Numbered from the stretch's first letter, positions 35,249 through 44,345 are shown. The stretch: 64,000 nucleotides of DNA from Pseudogemmobacter hezensis (GCF_013155295.1 NZ_JABJXT010000016.1:17732-81731); one strand, 5' to 3'. A program made the numbers and translations. The notes: generated from the letters alone by a model not told the origin.

Positions 35249-36867
35249 CCGGACCTGTCCTTTCAATCGAGGGGCTGACCCTTGCACTGCCGCCGCTGTC
35301 GGACCGCCCGCATGCGGTTGAGAACATCACCCTGAAGATCGCGCCGGGCGAAACGCTCTGCGTGGTCGGGGAATCGGGCTCTGGCAAGTCGATGATCGCG
35401 CATTCGGTCATGGGGCTTTTGCCCCAGGCGGTGACGCCTGCAGCCGGGCAGATCATGCTGAACGGGCGCGATGTGCTGCGCCTTGACCAGGCAGGCCTGC
35501 AGGATCTGCGTGGCCGCGAGGCGGGCATGATCTTCCAGGAGCCGATGACCTCGCTGAACCCGGTGATGCGGGTTTCAGACCAGATCGTCGAGACCTTCGC
35601 CGCCCATAACCTGCACAGCCGCGAAGAGCGCAAACGCCGCGCCCTTGCGCTGCTGACCGAGGCCGGCCTGCCCGATCCCGAACGCCTGGCCCGCGCCTAT
35701 CCGCATGAATTGTCGGGCGGGCAGCGGCAGCGGGTGATGATCGCCATGGCCCTGGCGCTGGAGCCGAAACTGCTGATCGCAGATGAGCCGACCACCGCGC
35801 TGGATGTGACGACCCAGGCGCAGATCCTGCGGCTGATTGAAAATCTGCGCCGCCGTCACGGCACCGCCGTTCTGTTCATCACCCATGATATGGGCGTGGT
35901 GGCCGAGATCGCTGACCGGATCGCGGTGCTGGAAAAGGGGGTGCTGGTCGAGGAAGGCCTCGCATCCGAGGTGCTTGGCGCGCCAAAGCACCCCTATACG
36001 CAAAAGCTGCTGGCGGCGGTGCCCTCGCTGACGCCGCCTGCGCCAAAGAATCTGGCCGCGGCGCCGGTGGTGTTCTCGGTCTCTGACCTGAACAAGACCT
36101 ACCGCAAGCGCAGCCTCTTTGGCCCCACGCGTGAGGTGGTGGCGGCAGATGGCATCACCTTCTCGCTGCGCCGTGGCGAAACCATTGGTATTGTTGGCGA
36201 ATCCGGGTCCGGCAAATCCACCGTGGGCCGCTGCTGCATGCGCCTGATCGAGCCAGAGGCCGGCAGCATCATCCTCGGTGAAACCGAGATCAGCGGCCTC
36301 GGCAAGGCGGCGCTGCGCCCGCATCGCAAGCGCATCCAGATGGTGTTCCAGGACCCCTTTGCCTGCCTGAACCCACGCCAGACCATTGGCCGCATCATCA
36401 CCGACGGGCCGGTCGCTTACGGCGTGCCCCGGTCGGAGGCCATGGTCCGCGCCCGGGAATTGCTGGAGCTGGTCGGCCTCTCCGCCAATGCCATCGACCG
36501 CTATCCGCATGAGTTTTCGGGCGGGCAGCGCCAGCGGGTCGGCATCGCGCGGGCGCTGGCGCTGGAACCCGATGTCCTGGTCGCCGATGAGGCAGTCTCG
36601 GCGCTGGATGTTTCGGTTCAGGCCCAGATCCTGCGGCTGATCCAGGACATCCAGCAAAGGCTGGGGCTGGCGATCCTGTTCGTCACCCATGACCTGCGGG
36701 TGGCAGCCCAGATCTGCGACCGCATCGTGGTGATGAGCCGCGGACGCATTGTCGAAGAGGGCGAGACCGCCGCCGTATTCGCCAATCCGCGCCATGATTA
36801 CACCAGACAGCTGCTGGGCGCGGTGCCCGGCGGCGCTGCATTTGAAACGGCCAGCCCGCGCGCTTAA
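35245..36867 (+). CDS. Fused DppD-DppF ABC ATPase
   Basis: 540 residues made of two complete nucleotide-binding domains in one chain. Domain 1: Walker [10 protein letters not shown] (42-50) and signature LSGGQRQRV. Domain 2: Walker [10 protein letters not shown] (about 317-325) and signature FSGGQRQRV. In many bacteria these are two genes; the fusion is common in alphaproteobacteria. Each half ends with the oligopeptide-ABC C-terminal motif (HPYTQKLL and HDYTRQLL). The deacetylase starts 20 bp downstream. Confidence 0.9.
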   Translation: MTGPVLSIEGLTLALPPLSDRPHAVENITLKIAPGETLCVVGESGSGKSMIAHSVMGLLPQAVTPAAGQIMLNGRDVLRLDQAGLQDLRGREAGMIFQEPMTSLNPVMRVSDQIVETFAAHNLHSREERKRRALALLTEAGLPDPERLARAYPHELSGGQRQRVMIAMALALEPKLLIADEPTTALDVTTQAQILRLIENLRRRHGTAVLFITHDMGVVAEIADRIAVLEKGVLVEEGLASEVLGAPKHPYTQKLLAAVPSLTPPAPKNLAAAPVVFSVSDLNKTYRKRSLFGPTREVVAADGITFSLRRGETIGIVGESGSGKSTVGRCCMRLIEPEAGSIILGETEISGLGKAALRPHRKRIQMVFQDPFACLNPRQTIGRIITDGPVAYGVPRSEAMVRARELLELVGLSANAIDRYPHEFSGGQRQRVGIARALALEPDVLVADEAVSALDVSVQAQILRLIQDIQQRLGLAILFVTHDLRVAAQICDRIVVMSRGRIVEEGETAAVFANPRHDYTRQLLGAVPGGAAFETASPRA

Positions 36868-36887
36868 GCCGTCACACAGGGACGAAG

Positions 36888-37919
36888 ATGAAAGTATTCC
36901 ACTCAGAAGACAGCCTGCTGCATGCGCCGGATTTCTACTTCCGCCGTGGCCGCCGCATCGAGCACCTCGAACGCGCCGAGCGTTATGAGGTGCTGCACCG
37001 CGCCGCAAAGACCGCCGGGCATGAGATGCTGGCCCCCGCAGATTTTGGCACCGCGCCGCTGCAGCGCGTTCACAGCAAGCGCCATATCGAGTTTCTCGCC
37101 ACCGCCTGGGCACGCCGCGATGAGATCGAGCCGGGGCTGGACTATGTCCTGCCCTCGCATTTCGCCCGCGCCGAGATGCACCGCTATCCCGATGGGATGA
37201 TCGGGCGCGTCGGGTTCCACATGGCCGATCTGTCGACGCCGCTTTACCAGCACAGCTTTGATGCGGTGCGGGCCAGCGCCAATGTCGCGCTCAGCACGGC
37301 TGAGGCGGTCGCCGCAGATCGCGGCCATGCCTATGGGCTGTGCCGCCCGCCCGGGCACCATGCCTCAACCGAAAGCACCGGCGGCTTTTGCTTTGTGAAC
37401 AACGCGGCGGTGGCTGCGGCGCATCTGCAGGCAAAGCTGGGCGGCAAGGTCGCCATCATTGATATCGACGTGCATCACGGCAATGGCACCCAGATCATCT
37501 TCTATGACAACCCCGAGGTGATTACGGCCTCTGTCCATGCAGATCCCGCCACCTTCATGCCCTATTACCTGGGCTACGGCGATGAAACCGGGGGCCAGGC
37601 GGCAGAGGGCTGCAATCTCAACCTGCCGCTGACGCATGGGTCGGATGATGCCGTCTGGCATAAGGCAATCGAGCGCACGATGCGCTTTTGCGCCGATCAC
37701 GGTGTCAGCTCGCTGGTGGTTGCGCTTGGGCTGGATGCCTCGGAACATGATCCGAACGGGGCGCTTGGCGTCACCACCCAGGGGTTCCGCAAGGCCGGGC
37801 AGATGCTGGCGGGCGCGGGCCTTCCGACCGCGATCATCCAGGAAGGTGGCTATCTGAGCGAGATCCTCGGCGAAAATCTTGTGGCCTTCCTTGCCGGTTT
37901 CGACGAAGCCCGGCGCTGA
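36888..37919 (+). CDS. aphA: Class II HDAC-like deacetylase, probable acetylpolyamine amidohydrolase
   Basis: 343 residues, a zinc hydrolase of the histone-deacetylase superfamily and the length of bacterial acetylpolyamine amidohydrolases. Active-site features are RPPGHHA (about 152-158, His dyad), IDIDVHHGNGTQ (about 189-200, zinc Asp and His) and the late EGGY Tyr loop. It removes acetyl or similar acyl groups from polyamines or other amines. It lies directly behind a complete importer, and a gabDT operon for GABA degradation faces it downstream, which together suggest use of acylated polyamines as carbon and nitrogen. Acetoin-type or other deacylase roles remain possible. Confidence 0.8.
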   Translation: MKVFHSEDSLLHAPDFYFRRGRRIEHLERAERYEVLHRAAKTAGHEMLAPADFGTAPLQRVHSKRHIEFLATAWARRDEIEPGLDYVLPSHFARAEMHRYPDGMIGRVGFHMADLSTPLYQHSFDAVRASANVALSTAEAVAADRGHAYGLCRPPGHHASTESTGGFCFVNNAAVAAAHLQAKLGGKVAIIDIDVHHGNGTQIIFYDNPEVITASVHADPATFMPYYLGYGDETGGQAAEGCNLNLPLTHGSDDAVWHKAIERTMRFCADHGVSSLVVALGLDASEHDPNGALGVTTQGFRKAGQMLAGAGLPTAIIQEGGYLSEILGENLVAFLAGFDEARR

Positions 37920-37988
37920 ACCGCCCCATAGCGCAATCGGCGGCCGTGCCCTGACGCGGCCGCCTGCACAGATCTGAAAGGCCCTGAT

Positions 37989-39404
37989 ATGGATGCTATT
38001 GACGCCGCCCTGGCGCGGATGCCGGCTGGCTCGGTGGTGACGGATGCCGATATCATCGCCCCCCGCCTGCGCGATTTTCGCGGGCTTTACACCGGGCAGA
38101 CGCGGGCCCTTTTGCGCCCCGCCTCGGTGGCAGAAACCCGGCAGATCGTCAGCATCTGCCATGAAGAGGGGGTGCCGCTGGTGCCCCAGGGCGGCAATAC
38201 CGGCTATTGCGCCTCAGCCACGCCCGATGCGGCGGGCGGCGAATTGCTGATCAGCCTCGAGCGGATGTCTGCGGTGCGTGAGGTCGATCCCGCCAACCTG
38301 TCGCTGACCGCCGATGCGGGCGCGATCCTTGCCAATCTGCAGGCCGCAGCGGAAGAGGCCGATCTCTTGCTGCCGCTGGCGCTTGGTTCGCAGGCCTCAT
38401 GCCAGATCGGGGGCAATATCTCGACCAATGCCGGCGGGATCGCGGTGCTGCGCTATGGGATGGCGCGGCAGATCGTGCTGGGGCTTGAGGTGGTGCTGCC
38501 CGATGCCAGCCTGCTAAGCGACCTGTCGCCCCTGCGAAAAGACAATTCCGGCTATGATGTGAAACAGCTTTTCATCGGCGCCGAGGGCACCCTGGGCCTT
38601 GTCACCGGGGTGACGCTGTCGCTGATGCGCCGCCCGCGCCAGCGTGTCACGGCGCTTTTGGCGATCAAAGGCACCCAGACGCTGCCCGATCTGCTGTCAC
38701 GCGCCCAGATGCAAAGCGGCGAGCAGATCAGCTCTTTCGAATATATCTCGCGCCAGTCGCTTGATCTCTTGCTGGCCTCGCACAGCGAGCTGCGCCACCC
38801 CCTGCCCGGCGACGCCCGTCATTATGTGCTGCTTGAGGCGGCGACGGCCTCGCCCGCGCTGGCGCTGGATGATGCGATGACCGCGCTTCTGGCAGAGATG
38901 ATCGGCGAAGGTGCGGTGCTGGATGGCATCATCGCCACCAGCGAGGCGCAGCGTGCAGCGCTTTGGCACCTGCGCGAACATATCCCCGAGGGCGAGGTGC
39001 GTCATGGCGGCTCGGTCAAGCATGATGTGGCGGTGCGCTGCTCACAGATCGCCGAGTTCATCGCGGCCGCCTCAGATATCGTGCAGCGCAAGGCACCGCA
39101 GGCGCTTTTGTCGGTCTATGGCCATGTCGGCGACGGCAATGTGCATTTCAACCTGGTGTGCCCGTCGGGCGAAGAAATTTCCCCCTGGAAAGCCCGCATC
39201 ACCGCCGAGGTCTCGCCACTGATCCATGAGCTGGCCGCGATGATGGGCGGCACCTTCAGCGCCGAATATGGCATCGGGCGGATCAAGCTGGATCTGATGC
39301 ATCAGTTCGGCAACCCCGCCCGGATAGAGCTGATGCGGCGCATCAAAACCGCCATTGACCCCGCCGGGCTGATGAACCCCGGAAAGGTCGTGCCGCTGCG
39401 CTGA
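37989..39404 (+). CDS. FAD-linked hydroxyacid oxidase/dehydrogenase (GlcD / D-2-hydroxyglutarate dehydrogenase type)
   Basis: 471 residues. The FAD-binding PCMH domain is seen at PQGGNTGYCASATP (about 69-82) and GSQASCQIGGNISTNAGG; the C-terminal FAD-oxidase domain contains YGHVGDGNVHFNLV (metal-binding histidines, about 377-390). The usual EHGIG near the end reads AEYGIG (about 424-429), a His to Tyr change. Family members oxidise D-2-hydroxyglutarate, glycolate or D-lactate to the keto acid, passing electrons to a flavoprotein. It starts 69 bp after the deacetylase. The role in this cluster is not clear. Confidence 0.83.
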   Translation: MDAIDAALARMPAGSVVTDADIIAPRLRDFRGLYTGQTRALLRPASVAETRQIVSICHEEGVPLVPQGGNTGYCASATPDAAGGELLISLERMSAVREVDPANLSLTADAGAILANLQAAAEEADLLLPLALGSQASCQIGGNISTNAGGIAVLRYGMARQIVLGLEVVLPDASLLSDLSPLRKDNSGYDVKQLFIGAEGTLGLVTGVTLSLMRRPRQRVTALLAIKGTQTLPDLLSRAQMQSGEQISSFEYISRQSLDLLLASHSELRHPLPGDARHYVLLEAATASPALALDDAMTALLAEMIGEGAVLDGIIATSEAQRAALWHLREHIPEGEVRHGGSVKHDVAVRCSQIAEFIAAASDIVQRKAPQALLSVYGHVGDGNVHFNLVCPSGEEISPWKARITAEVSPLIHELAAMMGGTFSAEYGIGRIKLDLMHQFGNPARIELMRRIKTAIDPAGLMNPGKVVPLR

Positions 39405-39414
39405 GATGAACGGA

Positions 39415-39448
39415 AAGACGCGGGCCGGATCTGGCCCGCGTCTTTTCT
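39415..39448. terminator. Rho-independent terminator (bidirectional)
   Basis: Arms AAGACGCGGGCC (39415-39426) and GGCCCGCGTCTT (39433-39444) with a GGATCT loop, followed by more T residues. It ends the plus-strand transporter/deacetylase/oxidase operon and can also stop the opposing minus-strand operon. Confidence 0.85.
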
Positions 39449-39453
39449 GCAAG

Positions 39454-39484
39454 GCCCATGTTGCACAGACGCGCCTTACAAAGA
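39454..39484. repeat. Short composite element shared with 44117-44166
   Basis: CCATGTTGCACAGA followed after 4 bases by CCTTACAAAG. The same 14-mer and 10-mer occur in the same order about 4.6 kb away (around 44117-44164), there separated by a longer spacer. Probably scars of related insertion elements or a small intergenic repeat. Confidence 0.45.
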
Positions 39485-39491
39485 TCGGCGT

Positions 39492-40394
39492 TCAGCTCAG
39501 CGCCTGATAGGCCAGCAGGGTGCGCTGCCACAGCTCTTCATAGGCAGCATCGGTCATATAGGCGGCATGCGGCGTCAGGGTGACATTCTCGCGCGTGGTA
39601 TAGGGGTTGCCGGGTGGCAGCGGCTCTTGCGGGAAGACATCCAGGGCTGCATGGCCGATCTGGCCCGCATCCAGCGCGGCGAAAAACGCGCCTTCATCGA
39701 CCAGGCCCGCGCGGGCGGTATTGATCAGCACAAAGCCCCGGCGCGGCAGCGAAAGCTGCGTTTCGCCCAAAATCCCCTGCGTCTGCGCGTTCAGCCCCAG
39801 ATGCAATGAGACCGCATCGGCCCCTGACAGCGCCTGTGAAAGATCCGCGACATAGGCCGGATGCTGACGCGGGCTGCGGTTCCATCCGGCCACCCGCATG
39901 CCAAGCGCACCCGCCATATCGGCCAGGCAGGTGCCGATCCCGCCCATGCCGATCACCGTCAGCTTCAGCCCCTGCAGCTGCAAACCGCCACGCGGTTGCC
40001 AAAGGCCCTGGCGGATCTCACGATCACCGGCTGCTATATTGCGGGCTGCTGCAAAAAGCAGCGCCAGCGCATGTTCCGCAACCGCCCGATCGCCATAGCC
40101 GGGGGTGGTGCGCACCTCGATACCGCGCCTTTGCGCATCCTCAAGGTCGATATAGCTGCCCGCCCCGGTGCCCATAAAGACAATCGCCCGCAGGTTCGGG
40201 CAGCCGTCCAGCACCTCGGCGGGAACCGGGCTGTGCTCGACAAACATCACCCTGGCGTTGCGGCACATGGCGATCATCTCGGCTGGGCCCGGGCTGGCCT
40301 CATGGATGGTTACGCCTGCGGGCACCGAAAGCCCCCTTGCTGCCATGACCGCGCGCAGCTCTGGCGTGCAATCGACAAAAACCGCATCGCTCAT
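39492..40394 (-). CDS. D-isomer-specific 2-hydroxyacid dehydrogenase
   Basis: 300 residues, NAD(P)-dependent. The Rossmann motif is GMGGIGTCLADMAGALGM (about 149-166); catalytic Arg lies in LINTARAGLVDEGAF and the catalytic His in LTPHAAYM. It reduces a 2-keto acid to the D-hydroxyacid or the reverse. It is last in a minus-strand operon after gabD and gabT (102 bp gap) and convergent with the FAD hydroxyacid oxidase, so the two could act on the same hydroxyacid from opposite redox sides. A good AAGGTGA ribosome site precedes the ATG. Confidence 0.85.
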   Translation of the reverse strand: MSDAVFVDCTPELRAVMAARGLSVPAGVTIHEASPGPAEMIAMCRNARVMFVEHSPVPAEVLDGCPNLRAIVFMGTGAGSYIDLEDAQRRGIEVRTTPGYGDRAVAEHALALLFAAARNIAAGDREIRQGLWQPRGGLQLQGLKLTVIGMGGIGTCLADMAGALGMRVAGWNRSPRQHPAYVADLSQALSGADAVSLHLGLNAQTQGILGETQLSLPRRGFVLINTARAGLVDEGAFFAALDAGQIGHAALDVFPQEPLPPGNPYTTRENVTLTPHAAYMTDAAYEELWQRTLLAYQALS

Positions 40395-40496
40395 TTCGTC
40401 ACCTTCTGTTTGCGTCCCGCATATGGAATGCCCGGGCCTGTTATGGCCCGGGCGATTGGTCTGACGCCTGTGTCAGGCCGCCAGTCAGCCGATACC

Positions 40497-41792
40497 TCAG
40501 GCCGCAGCCAGCGCCGCATCCAGGATCGAAAGGGCGCGGTCGAGATCCGCGTCCGAGACCACAATCGGCGCCAGGAAACGCACCACATTGCGATGGATGC
40601 CACATTTGATGATCAAAAGCCCCCCCGCACGGGCCGCATCAATCACACGCTGCGCGCGGTCAGGATCGGGGCTGTTATTCGCGCCCGTGATCTCAATCGC
40701 CTGCATAAAGCCCTGGCCGCGTGCCTCGGCGACAAAGTCATATTTCGCAACCAGCGCCGAAAGGCCCGCCGCCATCCGCTCGCCCAGAGCGACCGCGCGT
40801 TCCAGCAGCCCGTCATGCTCAAAGGCATCCAGCACCGCCAGCGCCGCCGCACAGGCCAGCGCATTGCCGCCATAGGTGCCGCCAAGACCGCCCGGTTTGG
40901 GCGCATCCATGATCGCCGCCCGCCCGACCACGCCCGAAAGCGGCAGGCCACCGGCCAGGCTTTTCGCGGTGGTGATCAGATCGGGCTGGATGCCGGAATG
41001 CTCGAAGCCGAACATCTTGCCGGTGCGGCCAAAGCCGGTCTGGATCTCATCACAGATCAGCACGATGCCATGCTTTTGGGTGATCTCGCGCAGCGCCTGC
41101 ATAAAGGCCGCCGGGGCGGGAAGGAAACCGCCGTCACCCTGAACCGGCTCGATGATGATGGCGGCAACGCGGTCTGGCGTCACCTCGGTGTCAAAAAGGG
41201 TCTGCAGCGCCGCAAGCGCCTTTTCGACGGTGATCCCGTGCAGCTCATTTGGATAGGCGCTGTGATAGATCTCGCCCGCGAAGGGGCCGAAATTCTGCTT
41301 ATAGGGGGCGGCGAATCCGGTCAGGGTCGAGGCCAGAAGCGTGCGGCCATGAAACGCCCCGCGGAAGGCCACGATGCCGGGGCGGTTGGTATGGGCACGG
41401 GCGATTTTTACCGCGTTTTCAACGGCCTCTGCCCCGGTGGTGAAGAATACGCTCTTGTAGTCCTCGCCCTTGCCGACCAGGGTGTTCAGCCGGGCGGCGA
41501 GGTCAAGATAGGGCTCATAGGCGGCCACCTGGAAGGCGGCATGGCTGATCTTGCCCAGCTGGGCGGTGACCGCCGCGACCACACGCGGATGGTTGTGGCC
41601 GATATTATGGACACCGATTCCGCCCACGAAATCAAGGTAATCGCGGCCCTCGATATCCCAGACATGGGCCCCCTCGGCGCGGTCGATCACCAAAGGATGC
41701 GCGGTCAGCACCCCTTGCGGCACATTTTTGCTGCGTTCGGCAAGGCGGTCAGCGGTGACAGAGGCTTTATCAAGCATGGTCTGTTCTTTCAT
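40497..41792 (-). CDS. gabT: 4-aminobutyrate aminotransferase
   Basis: 431 residues, class III PLP aminotransferase. Diagnostic segments: FVGGIGVHNIGHNHP, FFTTGAEAVENAVKIAR, AFRGAFHGRT, ICDEIQTGFGRTG and the PLP lysine in TTAKSLAGGLP (about 276). It transfers the amino group of GABA to 2-oxoglutarate, giving succinic semialdehyde. It follows gabD by 32 bp on the minus strand. Start could instead be the ATG at 41777. The DNA opposite strand has a long open frame that is only a composition shadow. Confidence 0.9.
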   Translation of the reverse strand: MKEQTMLDKASVTADRLAERSKNVPQGVLTAHPLVIDRAEGAHVWDIEGRDYLDFVGGIGVHNIGHNHPRVVAAVTAQLGKISHAAFQVAAYEPYLDLAARLNTLVGKGEDYKSVFFTTGAEAVENAVKIARAHTNRPGIVAFRGAFHGRTLLASTLTGFAAPYKQNFGPFAGEIYHSAYPNELHGITVEKALAALQTLFDTEVTPDRVAAIIIEPVQGDGGFLPAPAAFMQALREITQKHGIVLICDEIQTGFGRTGKMFGFEHSGIQPDLITTAKSLAGGLPLSGVVGRAAIMDAPKPGGLGGTYGGNALACAAALAVLDAFEHDGLLERAVALGERMAAGLSALVAKYDFVAEARGQGFMQAIEITGANNSPDPDRAQRVIDAARAGGLLIIKCGIHRNVVRFLAPIVVSDADLDRALSILDAALAAA

Positions 41793-41824
41793 CTGCGGGC
41801 CAGCGGCCCCTGGTTAAGACTGGT

Positions 41825-43264
41825 TCAGTTAAGCCCGCCGAGATGCAGGGTCTTGGATTCGAGATATTCCTCGATCCCTTCCTGGCCGCCCTCGCGCCCA
41901 AGGCCCGAGGCTTTCACGCCGCCGAAGGGGGCGACGTCATGGCTGACAACGCCGGTGTTCAGCCCGATCAGGCCAAATTCCAGCGCCTCGCCGACGCGGA
42001 AAGCGCGGGCCAGATCGCGGGTGAAAAAATAGGCGGCAAGGCCGAAGGGCGTGCCATTGGCGATGGCGATGGCTTCTTCCTCGGTCTCAAAGCGGAAGAT
42101 CGGCGCCACCGGGCCAAAGGTTTCCTCCTGGGCCAGTTGCATCGCGGTTGTTGCGCCGGTCAGCACCACCGGATCGGCATAGCCGGGGGCCAGATCGCGC
42201 ACCGCAGTCGCCCGGCTCGCGCCATGGGCCAGCGCGTCAGCGACATGGCGTTCGATCTTGGCAATCGCCGCCTGATTGATCATAGGCCCGATGGTGACGC
42301 CGGGCGCGGTGCCAGGGCCCACCTTCAGCGCATCGACCTTTGCCGCCAGCCGCGCCACAAAGGCATCATGGATGCCCGACTGCACCAGGATCCGGTTGGC
42401 GCAGACACAGGTCTGGCCGCCATTGCGGAATTTCGAGAGCATCGCGCCCTCAACCGCCGCGTCGACATCGGCATCGTCAAAAACGATGAAAGGCGCGTTT
42501 CCGCCCAGTTCCAGCGACATCTTCTTGATGGTGGGCGCACATTGTTCGGCCAGCAGCGCGCCCACCCGGGTCGAGCCGGTAAAGGACAGTTTGCGCACCG
42601 TCGGGGACCCCGTCAGCGTCGCACCGATCACCTCGGGGCGGCCGGTGACAACATTGATCACCCCCGCCGGAATCCCGGCCCGTGCCGCCAGTTCCGCCAT
42701 GGCCAGCGCCGAATAGGGCGTGAAATCCGAGGGTTTGATGACAACCGTGCAGCCAGCCGCCAGGGCCGGCGCCGATTTGCGGGTGATCATCGCGGTTGGA
42801 AAGTTCCAGGGCGTGATGATGGCGCAGACGCCGACGGGTTCTTTGGTGACAAGGATGCGCTTGTCGCCGGTGGGCGAAGGGATGATCTTGCCGTTGATCC
42901 GCCGGGCCTCTTCGGCAAACCAGCGGATAAAGGATGCCCCATAACGGATCTCGCCCAAGGCCTCGGCCAGCGGCTTGCCCTGTTCGGCGGTCAGGATCTG
43001 CGCCAGATCCTCTTCATGCGCCAGCATCAGGTGATACCAGGCCAGCAGCAGATCTGCCCGCTCGGCATGGCTGCGCTTGCGCCAGGAGATCATCGCCGTC
43101 TCTGCCGCCGCAATCGCAGCCGTGGTCTCAGCGGCGGTACAATCGGGCACATGGCCAATCGCCTGGCCGGTTGCCGGGTTCAGAACTGCCAGATCGCCCC
43201 GCTCCAGCCAGTCGCCGCCAATCAAAGCGGCATTTCGAAACAATAGGGCGTCCTTCAGGTGCAT
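41825..43264 (-). CDS. gabD: Succinate-semialdehyde dehydrogenase [NAD(P)+]
   Basis: 479 residues, aldehyde dehydrogenase superfamily. Marks are ITPWNFPTAMITRKSAPALA in parts, FTGSTRVGALLAEQ, the catalytic Glu in LELGGNAPFIV and the catalytic Cys in NGGQTCVCANR (about 285), with the second Cys two residues on as in GabD. Converts succinic semialdehyde to succinate. First gene of the minus-strand operon gabD-gabT-dehydrogenase, with a GAGGA ribosome site, and divergent from an Lrp regulator. Confidence 0.92.
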   Translation of the reverse strand: MHLKDALLFRNAALIGGDWLERGDLAVLNPATGQAIGHVPDCTAAETTAAIAAAETAMISWRKRSHAERADLLLAWYHLMLAHEEDLAQILTAEQGKPLAEALGEIRYGASFIRWFAEEARRINGKIIPSPTGDKRILVTKEPVGVCAIITPWNFPTAMITRKSAPALAAGCTVVIKPSDFTPYSALAMAELAARAGIPAGVINVVTGRPEVIGATLTGSPTVRKLSFTGSTRVGALLAEQCAPTIKKMSLELGGNAPFIVFDDADVDAAVEGAMLSKFRNGGQTCVCANRILVQSGIHDAFVARLAAKVDALKVGPGTAPGVTIGPMINQAAIAKIERHVADALAHGASRATAVRDLAPGYADPVVLTGATTAMQLAQEETFGPVAPIFRFETEEEAIAIANGTPFGLAAYFFTRDLARAFRVGEALEFGLIGLNTGVVSHDVAPFGGVKASGLGREGGQEGIEEYLESKTLHLGGLN

Positions 43265-43464
43265 GATTTCCTCTTAAGGTTGCGACTGGTTCTGACAGGA
43301 GCCGGCAGACAAAATTTTATGCCGCCCGGTTTCGCAACCATAACTGGCTTGCACGACGCGAAGCCGTTCTATATCCGGTTGCTGGCGGCATAAAATGCTG
43401 TCGCTTTCGCAGCCACGGCAGATCATCGCGCCAGGCCGCCAGCGCCCGCCGCATCCCGGCCCGG
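43265..43464. promoter_or_regulatory. gabD/lrp divergent promoter with long inverted repeat
   Basis: A 200-bp divergent gap. It contains perfect 13-bp arms ATTTTATGCCGCC (43314-43326) and GGCGGCATAAAAT (43384-43396), 57 bases apart, with further partly symmetric GCAACC/GGTTGC pieces between. Spaced symmetric sites like this fit an Lrp/AsnC octamer operator, and the arm contains an AT-rich TTTTAT that may double as promoter DNA. Confidence 0.65.
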
Positions 43465-43983
43465 ATGCGAGGCCAGAACCCATGGGAGACGACCGGATTG
43501 AATGCATCCTTCAGACTGGACCGGATTGATCTGCGGATATTGGCCGAGCTGCAGCTGAATGGCCGCATCAGCAATGTCGAGCTGGCCGGGCGGGTGCATC
43601 TGTCGCCGTCCCCCTGCCTTGCCAGGGTCAAGCGCCTGCAGTCACTGGGCTATATCTCGGGCTATACGGCAGTGATCAACCTAGCGCAGCTGGGCGAGGT
43701 TCTGACTGTTTTCACCGAGGTCACACTGAAAAACCACCGCCAGGTTGATTTTGCCCGCTTTCAGACGGCTCTTTCAAAAGAGGAATGCTGCCTCGAATGC
43801 CACCTGATTTCTGGCGGGCATGACTATTTGCTGAAATTTGTCACTGCCGGGATTGCGGATTATCAACGCATTATGGAGTCGCTGATCGAGCGTGATGTCG
43901 GCATTGATAAATATTTCAGCTATGTCGTCATCAAATCCCCTCTGATCCGTCACAATATGCCGATCGAGCGTATTTTTGGCTAG
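43465..43983 (+). CDS. Lrp/AsnC-family regulator
   Basis: Up to 172 residues. The N-terminal helix-turn-helix reads LDRIDLRILAELQLNGRISNVELAGRVHLSPSPCLARVKRL (about 18-58, given in family style) and the C-terminal RAM ligand domain contains ISGGHDYLLKFVTAG. The ATG at 43465 adds 11 residues; TTG at 43498, with a GGGAGA site upstream, gives a more usual Lrp N-terminus. It is divergent from gabD across a region with a long inverted repeat and is the likely controller of the GABA operon, sensing an amino acid or GABA. Confidence 0.87.
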   Translation: MRGQNPWETTGLNASFRLDRIDLRILAELQLNGRISNVELAGRVHLSPSPCLARVKRLQSLGYISGYTAVINLAQLGEVLTVFTEVTLKNHRQVDFARFQTALSKEECCLECHLISGGHDYLLKFVTAGIADYQRIMESLIERDVGIDKYFSYVVIKSPLIRHNMPIERIFG

Positions 43984-44345
43984 ACCATGTTAACAAATGG
44001 CGGAGCCAGAACCTGCTGCAGGCGACGTCTGAGAAACCAGGGACATTGTCTTCCGTTCTTTCGGAACCGGCCGCCTGGCGAAGGCTGGTCCTGAACTTTT
44101 TAAAAAATGCCCGACCATGTTGCACAGAATGTAAATGGTCCAGTCGACAGCCTTACAAAGCCTGCGGGTCTTGCGCATGGGCAAAGCGTTTCGGCTCCCG
44201 ATATCCTACCGAATTTATCAAAGCCCCCGTCCGCGATCAGTGTGGCGGGCCGAGACAGCTGGTTGGCCATCACCAGATCACAGCCAGTATCATCGAAATC
44301 CTGCTCTGGTGCGATCCCGCTTCATATCTGGAAACCAGCAGCCTT
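43984..44345 (-). pseudogene. Probable decayed IS5-type transposase fragment
   Basis: No intact frame. On the minus strand, pieces in shifting frames resemble the C-terminal half of IS5-family transposases: a PATLIADGGFDKF segment (like LIADKGYD), then LCKA...LCNMVGHFLK (like LYKARN-IENMFGHLK). Each is short and degraded, so this is a weak call. It lies in a gene-poor, decayed stretch next to the broken Tad gene. Confidence 0.35.

Noticed and set aside
36888..37919. True histone deacetylase
   Set aside because: It is a bacterial class II homologue of 343 residues beside a transporter; small-molecule deacylation is the normal role.
39861..42032. Long plus-strand open frame (723 codons) opposite gabT and neighbours
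   Set aside because: It lies antisense to well-conserved gabT, gabD and dehydrogenase genes. Its translation is rich in Arg, His and Gln without any motif, which is the usual shadow of high-GC genes.
41843..43246. 467-codon plus-strand frame opposite gabD
   Set aside because: Antisense shadow; gabD has all catalytic motifs and a ribosome site.
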